NCBI GenBank assembly: GCA_963719525.1
Contig: CAVRCG010000004.1
Span: 1,178,001 to 1,242,000, forward strand
Length of the DNA stretch: 64,000 bases
From: Bernardetia sp963719525
GTDB lineage: Bacteria; Bacteroidota; Bacteroidia; Cytophagales; Bernardetiaceae
Reading direction: 5' to 3'
The notes under the pieces were generated by a model. It was not told the DNA's origin. It saw only the letters and a list, made by a program, of their open reading frames with translations, and did not search any database. The translations under genes and the position numbers were made by a program. This document shows, piece by piece, positions 1 to 8,775 of the stretch (positions within the stretch are counted from its first letter, which is position 1; each line of letters opens with the position of its first letter).

Positions 1-542
1 TATCGAAAAAGGAATTGAAGTAGAATTTAAGCATTTGTCAGCAGGACATAAAAGTATTGTTTTGATGATAGGCGACATGATTATGCGACTTTCAGAAGCA
101 CAACCAGAAATAAAAAACCCTAGTAATTTTACAGGGATTGTATTAATTGATGAAATAGAAGCACATTTACATCCAAAATGGCAAAAAGAATTTCCTCATA
201 TTCTTTCTACTACTTTTCCTAAAGTTCAGTTTATTGTTACGACACATAGCGCAGTTTCTTTGTTAGGAATGCCAGAAAATACGGTGTTTTTTAGAGTTCA
301 GAGAAGCGAAGAAAAAGGAACTTATATCGAACGAATAGATATTGATGTCAAAAACTTATTACCAAATGCCATTTATACTTCGCCTTTATTTGATATGGAA
401 AGCATACGTTCGAACAGAAAACAAAGGAATTGAAGAACTAAATGTAGAAGATAATTTTGAGGAAATAATTAAGAAAGAAGAGAACAAAAAACGATTGAAA
501 GAACTAAGTGAAAAGTTTGTTTTTACTCCTCCTAAATCTTAA
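1..542 (+). pseudogene. PtuA-like AAA ATPase, C-terminal part, frameshifted
   Basis: The reading frame is open from base 2, so the gene starts outside the window. Visible are an ABC-type signature (LSAGHKS), a Walker B segment (VLIDEIEAHLHP) and a switch histidine (TTHSA), as in the overcoagulated-nuclease/RecF-like ATPases that act as PtuA in Septu defence systems. The frame breaks at about 405-415 and stops at 433. Removing one A in the cgaaca stretch restores a frame that continues through a charged tail to the stop at 542. The gene lies 9 bp upstream of an HNH nuclease gene, the PtuA-PtuB order. The frameshift is seen directly; whether it is a real mutation or a sequencing error cannot be told here. 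Confidence 0.7.
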
Positions 543-551
543 TTTATTGTT

Positions 552-1423
552 ATGAGAAAAGTGAATAAACCAAGTGAAGTACCAGCAGCTTTACAGAGAA
601 TGCAGGCTTTGATAAAAGAAGAGTTAGAAACAGAAAAGCATAATTTTAAGTGGAAAAACAAACATTATAGTCAGCCGATAAAGAAGGATTTACAGAAAAT
701 TTACTATAACAAATGTGGTTTTTGTGAAATTATTTTACAAGAAAGTAAAAGTTCGGAAGGTTTTACTGTTGAACACTTTAGACCAAAAAGCGATTATTAT
801 TGGTTAGGAGCAGAATGGACAAATTTATTTCCTCTTTGTGTAAAATGTAACAAGAAGAAGGATAAAAACTTTCCTACCAAAAATCAGAAAGTTCAAAATC
901 CACCTTTTGATGAAAATGGAAGTTTTATTTTGTCAAGATGTTTGGCAAACAGTGACGAGCTTCTAAATGAACAACCTGTTTATTTACATCCAGAAATTGA
1001 TGAACCTTTAGCTTTTTTTGAAGTAAATAAAAGTGGTCAATTTTTACCCAAATCAGATTTAGAAGGTTTTGACTTGCTACGAGCTAATAAAATGATAACT
1101 ACCTTTTTAGGTGTAGAATTTTTAGAGAATAAGCGTAAAAAGCAAATTGAACTATTAAAGAAACAGTTAAGAAATGTAGTTACCAATTTTTTAAAATATT
1201 GTTCTGAAAATTATACCCAAAGGGAAATCAAACTTTCTTTTTTCTCTTTTTTGAAACTCTTTTTACTTTAGGAGATAAAGAGCAAGAGTTTTCTTTAATG
1301 GGATATTATATGAATAAAGATTTTGATAAGTTTTTTCTATCTGATTATGAGCCAAATGTACAAGAGTTAATTAAATATGCTTATCGTTTATTTTTGGAAG
1401 AAATGAGAAAAAAGAATCCCTAA
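552..1423 (+). pseudogene. PtuB-like HNH endonuclease, frameshifted near the 3' end
   Basis: An HNH nuclease of the TIGR02646/PtuB kind that partners an AAA ATPase in Septu and some retron systems. Zinc-binding pairs are C55/C58 and C96/C99, with the HFRPK motif at 75-79 supplying the catalytic histidine, followed by W-x-NL and CNKKK. The ATG at 552 follows the ATPase stop by 9 bp. The frame ends at 1271, but another frame continues without a stop from about 1253 to 1423 (ETLFTLGDKEQEF onwards, ending EEMRKKNP), so one base appears lost in the T-rich run at 1235-1252. The nuclease core is intact and only the helical tail is affected. Function in defence is inferred from family and gene order. 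Confidence 0.72.
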
Positions 1424-1477
1424 GATTTTAAATTTTTAGATAAACAGAAAAAACATATAGGTTTGAAACAAAAAACT

Positions 1478-2353
1478 ATGAAAAAAATGTTAGGAAATTT
1501 TGTATTTGATATTGACGACACTTTGACAGTGTCTCAAAGCGAAAAAGAACACAAGGTGTTAGAACCACTTGTCCGTGAACGTTTAGGTGATGCGTTTTTT
1601 GATAGGCATTGTTTGATGCCAATTGATTATCCACACTATATTTTTCCTGGTTTTTATGCACTATTTCGCTGGTTGCATGATAAAGGTGGGAAAATATTTT
1701 TCTTCAGTTCGGGTATAGAAAAACGCAATACCCCTTTTGCTGCCATGATGATGGAACGTACTTTTGGTAAAAACCCACCTGAATATAAAGTCTTTTCTCG
1801 TGAGCATTGTATAGATACAACTAATTTCTCTCACTCTGAAGAACACGCTGAAACTTACCAAAGTTATATCTATGGGCAAAGAAAAAAGAAGATGGGTGGT
1901 ATTATTGTTCCTGAAGTGGAACTGTCTCACACCTTGCTCATTGAGGATGATTATAGTTACATGACCAAAGGCGAAGAGTATAATTTGGTATGGGTAGAGT
2001 CAGGTTTGGGCTATTTGCCAACCCCACCTTCAAAACAGTATGAAGAAGAATTTTATACTACTTCTTTGTTTAAAAATGTCGCAAGGTTTCACAAATCCTT
2101 TTATTTAGCAGGACTTTTCTCAAAAATCATTGAGGTGCAAGACGAAAAAAACTGCACACTTTTAGAAGCTACACAAGAAGTACAAATGGAAGGACATCTG
2201 CTAAACGAACATAGAGGTAATTGGTATCGAAGTGTGAAGCGTTTGAAATACTATATAGAAGGACAGAAAATTCTTAGCCAAATAGACCCAAGTCTTATTT
2301 TTCATTATGAATTGCCTTTTAATGGCAAAGAAGATTGGGTAAATCCATTCTAA
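1478..2353 (+). CDS. HAD-superfamily protein
   Basis: About 291 residues. The N-terminal motif FDIDDTLT is a HAD motif I (DxDxT), FFSSG fits motif II, and LIEDDYSY fits the acidic motif IV, so a phosphatase-type Rossmann fold is likely. The C-terminal 100 residues are charged, helical and not recognised. I chose the ATG at 1478, five codons inside a longer frame that opens with TTG. No signal peptide. It lies just downstream of the broken nuclease pair and its last codons overlap a stranded nuclease fragment, so its own 3' end may also have been altered. The substrate is unknown. Confidence 0.6.
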   Translation: MKKMLGNFVFDIDDTLTVSQSEKEHKVLEPLVRERLGDAFFDRHCLMPIDYPHYIFPGFYALFRWLHDKGGKIFFFSSGIEKRNTPFAAMMMERTFGKNPPEYKVFSREHCIDTTNFSHSEEHAETYQSYIYGQRKKKMGGIIVPEVELSHTLLIEDDYSYMTKGEEYNLVWVESGLGYLPTPPSKQYEEEFYTTSLFKNVARFHKSFYLAGLFSKIIEVQDEKNCTLLEATQEVQMEGHLLNEHRGNWYRSVKRLKYYIEGQKILSQIDPSLIFHYELPFNGKEDWVNPF

Positions 2354-2628
2354 ACGGACAAGAACACGATTTTAAAAAAGTTGAAACGTTAGAAAAAAAG
2401 TGTCTGGATATCGTCGTAACCTATTTGCAAGAAAAACACATCATCGAACTCAAAATTTGGAGAGGCGAAGAGTCGCACCAAAGAGGTTTAAATCAATTAG
2501 CAAATTATTTAGATATTCACAGCGTAGAAAAAGGTTGGCTTTTAATTTTTGATGACAGAAAAAAACCAAGTTGGAGAGAAGAATTAATACAACATAATGG
2601 CAAGGAAATTTTTGCTGTTTGGGTCTAG
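2335..2628 (+). pseudogene. C-terminal fragment of a PD-(D/E)XK nuclease-like protein
   Basis: A 97-codon open frame whose sequence matches the extreme C-terminus of the AAA-like/PD-(D/E)XK proteins common in Bacteroidota: a run ending RLDIVV-like (CLDIVVTYLQ), the nuclease core IIELKIWRGE, and the closing IFAVWV. The family is normally over 400 residues with an N-terminal ATPase-like domain, which is absent here. There is no ATG; the frame opens with TTG inside the end of the HAD gene. This is a remnant, probably left by a deletion or recombination joining it to the HAD gene near 2340. Not expected to be functional. Confidence 0.6.
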
Positions 2629-3098
2629 CTTTTACCTAAAACTTTATTTCAAACAAAAAGACCCTTACAATATGCAAGAGCCTTTTTCTATTCAATCAGG
2701 AAAACAATGAATCTTTAAAGTTTTTTAGTCTGTTTTGCTTTATAGGAAGGAAAAACGAAACAGAACTTTGTTAGTTTCTTAATCTACTTAACTAACTCTA
2801 CAAATATATAAATTGTTTAACTTATTTCCAAAAAGTCTTCACAAATAATTTGACTTATTTTTTAGTGAAATCAAAAATGGTTTGATTTAATTCTAAAAGG
2901 CGTTTTTTAGAATAATTTGCTTTGTTCTTTTGTTTAATATTATTCATTTTTGGTTAATCAATTTAAAATTTATTTTTTTTGCTATAAATTCCGTTATTTT
3001 GTACCATAAAGTATCACAGACTTCTTAGCCTGTGTAAAAATATTGTTTTATAAATTCAACTTCTGAACAGACAGGGATGTCTGTAATACTCTTTATCT
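2629..3098. other. Intergenic stretch with a short palindrome
   Basis: No coding frame or RNA is visible. It contains a hairpin at 3015-3034 (cacagactt, cttag, cctgtg), related to one at 19585-19604, followed by a second small inverted repeat (acagacagggatgtctgt) just before the agmatine deiminase gene. The rest is AT-rich and probably holds the promoter of that gene. Confidence 0.4.
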
Positions 3099-4163
3099 AT
3101 GTCTGAAAAATTTAAAAAAAATTCTCGTCGTCTTCCTGCTGAATGGGAAGAGCAGTCTTTTGTTCAACTTACTTTTCCACATCAAAATTCGGATTGGAAA
3201 GATGATTTACAGCTTGTAACACCTGTTTTTGTGGAAATTGTAACTCAAATTACACGTTTTGAAAATGTTCTTTTGGTTTGTCAAAATAAAGTAGAAATTC
3301 AAAAATTATTCAGTTCATTATTAAACCAAAATAAAGAACAGTTTGATAAAATTACTTTTGTAGAAATGGATTCAAACGATACGTGGGCAAGAGACCATGG
3401 TGCAATAACTGTTTTTGAAACAAATAAAAACGAAGAAGAAAAAATCCATTTAGATTTTACTTTCAATGGTTGGGGAAACAAGTTTGAAGCCTCAAAAGAT
3501 AATTTGATTACTCAAAATCTAAAAAAAGAAAACTATTTGAAAGGCAAAGTTGAGCAAATAGACTTTGTCTTAGAAGGAGGTTCAATAGAATCTGATGGAA
3601 AAGGTACAATCTTGACAACTTCTGAATGCCTATTGTCAAAAGAGCGAAATCCTAATTTTACCAGAGAAGAAGTAGAAACAAAAATCAAGAATTATTTTGG
3701 TGCAAATCGGATTTTGTGGTTAGAAAACGGTGCTTTGGAAGGAGATGATACAGATGCACATATAGACACGTTGGCTCGTTTGTGTCCTAATAATACGATT
3801 TGTTATGTTGCTCCTCCAATGGACAAAAAAGATTCTCATTATGATTCCTTGCAAAAAATGGAAAATGAACTCAAAAATCTAAAGACCGTTGAAGGTAATT
3901 TTTATACCTTAATTCCATTACCGTTTGCAGAAATTGCTCTTCATGAAGAAGATAATCGTCGTTTGCCAGCTACGTATGCAAATTTTTTGATAATTAATGG
4001 AGCTGTTTTAGTTCCTACTTATGAAAATTTCTATTTAGACCAAATGGCTTTGAAACAAGTAAAAAAAGTGTTTCCAAATAGAGAAATTATTGGAATAAAC
4101 TGCTTGCCTATTATTCGTCAGCACGGTTCTTTGCACTGTTTGACAATGCAGTTTCCTAAGTGA
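3099..4163 (+). CDS. aguA: Agmatine deiminase / peptidylarginine deiminase family
   Basis: 354 residues, the usual length. Enzymes of this family hydrolyse agmatine to N-carbamoylputrescine and ammonia in putrescine synthesis. Visible motifs are WARDHGA, the glycine-rich EGGSIESDG strand, the DTDAHIDTLARL block with the catalytic His-Asp, and the nucleophile Cys347 in GSLHCLTMQ near the C-terminus. No signal peptide, which argues for the cytosolic agmatine enzyme over a secreted Porphyromonas-type peptidylarginine deiminase. The gene stands alone; N-carbamoylputrescine amidase is not in the window. A strong hairpin follows the stop. Confidence 0.9.
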   Translation: MSEKFKKNSRRLPAEWEEQSFVQLTFPHQNSDWKDDLQLVTPVFVEIVTQITRFENVLLVCQNKVEIQKLFSSLLNQNKEQFDKITFVEMDSNDTWARDHGAITVFETNKNEEEKIHLDFTFNGWGNKFEASKDNLITQNLKKENYLKGKVEQIDFVLEGGSIESDGKGTILTTSECLLSKERNPNFTREEVETKIKNYFGANRILWLENGALEGDDTDAHIDTLARLCPNNTICYVAPPMDKKDSHYDSLQKMENELKNLKTVEGNFYTLIPLPFAEIALHEEDNRRLPATYANFLIINGAVLVPTYENFYLDQMALKQVKKVFPNREIIGINCLPIIRQHGSLHCLTMQFPK

Positions 4164-4164
4164 A

Positions 4165-4197
4165 AAAAGAGACTATCTCTTATAGATAGTCTCTTTT
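4165..4197. terminator. Bidirectional terminator hairpin
   Basis: A perfect stem (aaaagagactatct paired with agatagtctctttt) around a 5-base loop sits between the convergent agmatine deiminase and lipoprotein genes. The A/T flanks can serve as U-tract in either direction. Confidence 0.85.
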
Positions 4198-4204
4198 GAT
4201 TTGC

Positions 4205-4666
4205 CTACTCTGCTTTTTCGTACTGTAGATTAGTTATCGTATAGATATTAGTAAGTGTTTCTGCTTTTTTTCCTTCTTTTAGCTCTGATGTAGCAGAACT
4301 GAAAATATTATTTTCTGTAAAACAACCTTCTCCAAGAGGATTTTCAGGCGTAGGATAAGAACATTTTGAGGAAAATATCTTTCCATCTGGAAAAACAATT
4401 TGTGCAGAATCTCCTATCAAAAAGTTTCTAAATGTCCATGTATCTCCTGCGAAAAGTACAGAATCTTTTTCGAATATTTGTCCTCTCTCAATAGAAATAT
4501 CTAAAATCATTTTATTTGTTTGAGAATCAAAAGAACGAAGGGTTATATCATAGTCAGAAGAGTTTATAATACGTTGAATGTATTTTCTATCTGAATTGTA
4601 GTCTTCACAAGATGAAAATAGACACATCAATAAAAAAGGAAAGATAAATAATTTTAAATTTTTCAT
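4205..4666 (-). CDS. Small lipoprotein, function unknown
   Basis: 153 residues with a clear SPII signal peptide: MKNLKLFIF, a hydrophobic core and lipobox LFSSC (Cys20). The mature part is about 130 residues, with alternating hydrophobic residues suggesting a small beta-rich domain and two further cysteines. I do not recognise a family. It lies 19 bp downstream of the metalloprotease lipoprotein on the same strand, so the two are probably co-transcribed and may act together at the cell surface or in the periplasm. Confidence 0.75.
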   Translation of the reverse strand: MKNLKLFIFPFLLMCLFSSCEDYNSDRKYIQRIINSSDYDITLRSFDSQTNKMILDISIERGQIFEKDSVLFAGDTWTFRNFLIGDSAQIVFPDGKIFSSKCSYPTPENPLGEGCFTENNIFSSATSELKEGKKAETLTNIYTITNLQYEKAE

Positions 4667-4685
4667 TTTTGTATTACTTTATGGT

Positions 4686-6164
4686 TTAATTCCAATTATT
4701 AAATAATTCTACTAAAAAAGGTTCAGTCGGATTGTTGTATTGTATAATTAATTGCTGTCTGAATTGATTAAATCCATCTGAATTATTTAATATATTTTCC
4801 ATTTGAAGAAACGTATAACCTGCTACCCTGTCAATGGGCAATAGTTGCCCAGCAGCATTGGTTACATTAATAGATTGGTCAAAGTTATCATTCAAATCTA
4901 CCATCAATGAAGTGTATACAGGATTTTCGACAGGAGTTCTCCATTGATAATCACTTTGAAACACATAAGCAGAATTGTAACCTCTGTATCTTCGTGTCGT
5001 AAATAACCATTCAACTCCCTGTGCCCAACTCTCCTTTAATCTCTCCTCTGTATTGTTATTGTTCCATTCTTCTCTTCGTAACTCCCAGTGTGAGGAATGA
5101 GCTATCTCATGAATAGTAGTCCCATATATCTGATCTGCTGTTCTTCCTAAGTTACCAATAACTAATCTCGGTATTGCACCAAATGTGCGACAGTCTTTGC
5201 AATGAAAGCTTCTGTTGTTGTTTGAAACTTTTATTTTAAGCCTTGAATTCCAAAATCCATTTCTAGGAGGTGATTTTAATCCAAATCTATTACCATAATA
5301 GTATTCTTGTGCAGCAGTATGAACAATAGCATAGTTTCTAGACTCCCCAGATGAAATAGTAAGATTCCAATCTCCTTTTTGTTTTGAACCATTGAAAATG
5401 GCTTGACCAAATGTACCACTTCTAATATCAAAGTCTTGTCTTTCCCATTTTATACTGTAGTTAGCATCTCTTTTGAACGTTCCATCACAAGAAAAACGTC
5501 CGTTATTATCTGTCAGACCTCTGTGTGTAATGTGCCATCTTCTAGCTCTTACAGATGCTCCTACTAAAGGACTTGTACGGTTTACAATCCCAGTACCTGG
5601 ATTGTAATTTTCTACGAAGAAAATCTGTCCTGCTGGTCGCCACGAACTTCTCATTATTTGTGGTGTTTCTAAACTATTTTTGTTGTTTGAAGCCCCTTTT
5701 TCTTTATCTAGATTGTCAGTAAGAGTAAGTGAAATGGTTACTAATTCTTCTACTAAATGTTCAGGTATATTTGTTTTGCTACGTAAAGTACCGTCTTGAT
5801 TGTACTCATCTGGAATAAACAGATATTCTACTATCTCGTACTTTATTTCTTTTGGCAATTCATAATCGATAGGAACAGAAGCATCATCTTTCTCTATATT
5901 GATTGTGGTTTTCCTTGATATATCACTATTCTTTATAGCTACTTCTTCCGTAACTTCCTCAATAGATTCAGAAGGATTACAAGCAAAAACGCCTAAAGAT
6001 AAAGCTAAAATTAAAGTAGAATTAACTATCTTTTTTATTTGTTTCGAATTGTTTCGAATTGTTTTTTGAACATAAAAATAAGTTTTAATAATGTTTTGAA
6101 ATAGGTAATGTTGTAAGACTAGTATTACGATGCAAAGTACGGAAATAAATATAATACAAGTCAA
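4686..6164 (-). CDS. Lipoprotein with HExxHxxH zinc metallopeptidase motif; start codon disturbed
   Basis: The protein carries a lipoprotein signal (KQIKKIVNSTLILALSLGVFAC), a likely carboxypeptidase-regulatory-like beta domain in the middle (VGASVRARRWHI...TDNNGRFSCDGTF) and the zinc motif HEIAHSSH at 5088-5111, probably a secreted protease. The only in-frame start is a TTG at 6164, giving an implausible extra hydrophobic leader. The natural start would fit at 6045-6047, just before AAACAAATAAAA, but that codon reads TCG and lies inside a 10-bp tandem duplication (aattcgaaac twice, 6042-6061). The mature protein of about 430 residues is otherwise intact. Translation of the present sequence is doubtful. 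Confidence 0.65.
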   Translation of the reverse strand: MTCIIFISVLCIVILVLQHYLFQNIIKTYFYVQKTIRNNSKQIKKIVNSTLILALSLGVFACNPSESIEEVTEEVAIKNSDISRKTTINIEKDDASVPIDYELPKEIKYEIVEYLFIPDEYNQDGTLRSKTNIPEHLVEELVTISLTLTDNLDKEKGASNNKNSLETPQIMRSSWRPAGQIFFVENYNPGTGIVNRTSPLVGASVRARRWHITHRGLTDNNGRFSCDGTFKRDANYSIKWERQDFDIRSGTFGQAIFNGSKQKGDWNLTISSGESRNYAIVHTAAQEYYYGNRFGLKSPPRNGFWNSRLKIKVSNNNRSFHCKDCRTFGAIPRLVIGNLGRTADQIYGTTIHEIAHSSHWELRREEWNNNNTEERLKESWAQGVEWLFTTRRYRGYNSAYVFQSDYQWRTPVENPVYTSLMVDLNDNFDQSINVTNAAGQLLPIDRVAGYTFLQMENILNNSDGFNQFRQQLIIQYNNPTEPFLVELFNNWN

Positions 6165-6404
6165 GAATTATTTTTTAGACTATCAAAACGAATACTTTTT
6201 TGAGAGATTTCTAGTACTTTTTTTTCAAAATAATCCAATAAATAACGGAATAGTATAATTTAATATACTTCTATTTGCTTTAAATGAAGGTTGAAAAAAT
6301 GGAGGTTCATGTAAGGCTGGAAAAAGATTGCATTTTTCCGATCATATTTTTTTTATACTTATAGAGATTTTTGAATATAATTTTAATAAAAACGTGTGAA
6401 ACAA

Positions 6405-6436
6405 AAAAGCCACTTACAGTTTTGTAAGAGGCTTTT
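6405..6436 (-). terminator. Terminator of the 6464-7033 lipoprotein gene
   Basis: Stem aaaagccacttac against gtaagaggctttt with one central mismatch and a 6-base loop, placed 28 bp past the stop of the minus-strand lipoprotein gene and followed on that strand by T residues. Confidence 0.75.
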
Positions 6437-6463
6437 CAATTATTTTGACATGATTACTTTATT

Positions 6464-7033
6464 CTACATTTTCTTCAAATTGAGCTTAAACTCTCCTTTT
6501 GCTTCTTTTCCGTCTGCCATTGTTCCAGAAAATTGTCCTGTTGCTGTTCCTGCTTCTTCGTCTAATTCTGTAATGGTAACTGTTCCTTTTGTAAGCGAAC
6601 CTCCCATTGTTCCAGAAGTTGTGGTAAGATTTACTGCTACATTTGCCGAACGCTTATCATCGCTACCAATTGGAAATTCTCCAGTAATTCCACCTTTCAA
6701 ATCAATGCTAATATTATTATTTGTGTTTCCTGCCATAATATAAGTTACACCGTTGTCTTTGTCCATTGAAAGACCATTGTCAGAAAAGTTAGTTTTTACA
6801 TTTGATTTTTCTTCTCCTAATGAAACATTAAAAAACCCTCCTTCTTTATTGGCATCTTCTGGCGAAAATTCCACTACTGTTTCGTTGCCTGTATCTTCTG
6901 TTGAGCTAGAAGCTGTAATTTCTGATGTTGTGGTAGAATCTTCATCTGTTTCTGCATTATCTTTTTTAGAATTACAAGAAAAAAGACAAATACATACTAT
7001 AAAGGCAAGACTATTTATGAATGAAAAACGCAT
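6464..7033 (-). CDS. Lipoprotein with Ser/Thr/Asp/Glu-rich linker
   Basis: 189 residues. SPII signal with lipobox CLFSC (Cys20), then about 35 residues rich in S, T, D and E (an unstructured linker), then a domain of about 120 residues with many glycine-flanked beta strands (GGSLTKGTVTITELDEE, TGQFSGTMADGKEAKGEF). This layout is common for Bacteroidota surface lipoproteins. No recognised function. It stands alone between a terminator and the icd gene. Confidence 0.75.
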   Translation of the reverse strand: MRFSFINSLAFIVCICLFSCNSKKDNAETDEDSTTTSEITASSSTEDTGNETVVEFSPEDANKEGGFFNVSLGEEKSNVKTNFSDNGLSMDKDNGVTYIMAGNTNNNISIDLKGGITGEFPIGSDDKRSANVAVNLTTTSGTMGGSLTKGTVTITELDEEAGTATGQFSGTMADGKEAKGEFKLNLKKM

Positions 7034-7204
7034 ATAATTAATAAATTTAGAAGTTAGAAATTAGAAGTTAGAATAAAACTAGCTTCATCAGTATATTTTA
7101 GATTAAAAAATAGCGATACATTTTCCTTTTAGCTAAAATATAAAAAGTTTAGTCTGTTGGTAAAACGTATCGCTATAAAGTTACAGAAATTATATTAAGA
7201 TTTC

Positions 7205-8473
7205 TTATTTCATGTTTTTGATGATTTCGTTTCCAAAACCAGAACAAGAAACAAGTGTTGCTCCTTCCATTTGTCTTTCAAAATCATAAGTAACACGCTT
7301 AGAATTGATAGCACCTTCAAGTCCTTTTGTGATAAGGTCAGCAGCTTCTTGCCAGCCCATATATTCAAACATCATTACACCAGAAAGAATTACAGAAGAT
7401 GGATTTACTTTATCCAAACCTGCATATTTTGGTGCTGTTCCGTGTGTTGCTTCAAAAATAGCCGAACCTTCTACATAATTAATATTTGCACCAGGAGCAA
7501 TTCCGATACCACCAACGATAGCAGCCAGAGCATCAGAAATATAATCGCCGTTAAGATTAAGAGTAGCTACTACTGAATATTCAGACGGACGAAGCAAAAT
7601 TTGTTGCAAGAAAGCATCAGCAATAGAATCTTTTACCAAAATTTTTCCACTATCTAGTGCAGCCTTTTGTTCTTTATCAGCAGCATCTTTTCCCTTTGAA
7701 TCTTTTGTACGGTCGTATTGCGCCCATGTATAAGTTTCGTTTCCAAACTCTTGTTCAGCTAATTCGTAACCCCACGTTTTGAATGCGCCTTCTGTATATT
7801 TCATAATATTTCCTTTATGAACAAGTGTTACAGAAGGAAGTTTTTGAGCGATTGCATATTTCATAGCTGCACGAACGAGGCGTTTTGTGCCTTCTTCCGA
7901 AACAGGTTTGATACCAATAGAAGACGATTTGGGAAAACGAATGTTGGTAACTTTCATCTCGTCGATCAAGAATTTCTTTACTTTATCGGCTTCTTCTGTT
8001 CCTGCCATATATTCAATTCCTGCATAAATATCTTCTGTGTTTTCACGGAAAATAACCATGTTTGTTTTTTCTGGTTGTTTTACTGGCGAAGGAACACCAT
8101 CAAAATAACGAACAGGACGAAGACACGCATACAAATCTAATTCTTGACGAAGCGCAACGTTAAGCGAACGAATACCACCACCGACAGGAGTAGTCAAAGG
8201 TCCTTTTATTCCTACTAAATATTTTCTGAATGCAGCCAAAGTTTCTTCTGGCAGCCAGTTTCCTGTTGCATTGAAGGCTTTTTCTCCAGCCAATACTTCT
8301 TTCCAATTTATCTTTCTTTTGCCATCGTAGGCTTTTTCAACAGCAGCATCAAAAACAGCTTTTGAGGCTTTCCAAATATCTGCGCCAATTCCATCTCCTT
8401 CAATAAAAGGAAGAGTTGGGTTTTCTGGTACATTTAATTTATCGTTTTTGATTGTAATGATATTTTCGCTCAT
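7205..8473 (-). CDS. icd: NADP-dependent isocitrate dehydrogenase
   Basis: 422 residues, full length for the prokaryotic homodimeric enzyme that oxidises isocitrate to 2-oxoglutarate in the TCA cycle with NADP+. Seen are GDGIG at 26-30, the substrate-binding segment GGGIRSLNVALRQ (the serine is the regulatory position known in the E. coli enzyme), LRPVRYF, the ENTEDIYAGIE block, the NGDYISD metal-site segment and the EATHGTAPKYAG nucleotide-binding loop. Start ATG at 8471-8473. Monocistronic. No kinase/phosphatase gene is near. Confidence 0.95.
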   Translation of the reverse strand: MSENIITIKNDKLNVPENPTLPFIEGDGIGADIWKASKAVFDAAVEKAYDGKRKINWKEVLAGEKAFNATGNWLPEETLAAFRKYLVGIKGPLTTPVGGGIRSLNVALRQELDLYACLRPVRYFDGVPSPVKQPEKTNMVIFRENTEDIYAGIEYMAGTEEADKVKKFLIDEMKVTNIRFPKSSSIGIKPVSEEGTKRLVRAAMKYAIAQKLPSVTLVHKGNIMKYTEGAFKTWGYELAEQEFGNETYTWAQYDRTKDSKGKDAADKEQKAALDSGKILVKDSIADAFLQQILLRPSEYSVVATLNLNGDYISDALAAIVGGIGIAPGANINYVEGSAIFEATHGTAPKYAGLDKVNPSSVILSGVMMFEYMGWQEAADLITKGLEGAINSKRVTYDFERQMEGATLVSCSGFGNEIIKNMK

Positions 8474-8728
8474 AGCTAATAAGTTCTATTTTAAATAATT
8501 GTGTAAAATATATTTTTTACGTATTTGATTTTATAGTCAGTAATTAAATCATTAGCTACAAACCAAATAGATTAACTACAAATATACCTAAATAAATTTA
8601 GAAATTAGATTTGAGAAGTTAGAATTAATACAAATACAAATTACCTCTAAGGCACTAAGAAAATAAACAGTTTCATAAGAAAAGGAAGATTTCTATTTTA
8701 AAACAATTAGCTCAAAGGATAATTTTCC

Positions 8729-8775
8729 ACTAATCACTAATCACTAATCACTAATCACTAATCACTAATCACTAA
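8729..8775. repeat. 7-bp tandem array overlapping the ABC ATPase stop codon
   Basis: 6.7 perfect copies of actaatc. The array supplies the last five codons and the TAG stop (8758-8760) of the minus-strand ABC ATPase gene. As the unit is not a multiple of three, copies inside the coding part would shift the frame, though each unit also brings stop codons. Confidence 0.95.

Noticed and set aside
6396..6743. Open frame of 115 codons on the plus strand
   Set aside because: It lies antisense to the lipoprotein gene at 6464-7033, which has a start, signal peptide and terminator; the plus frame is a shadow.
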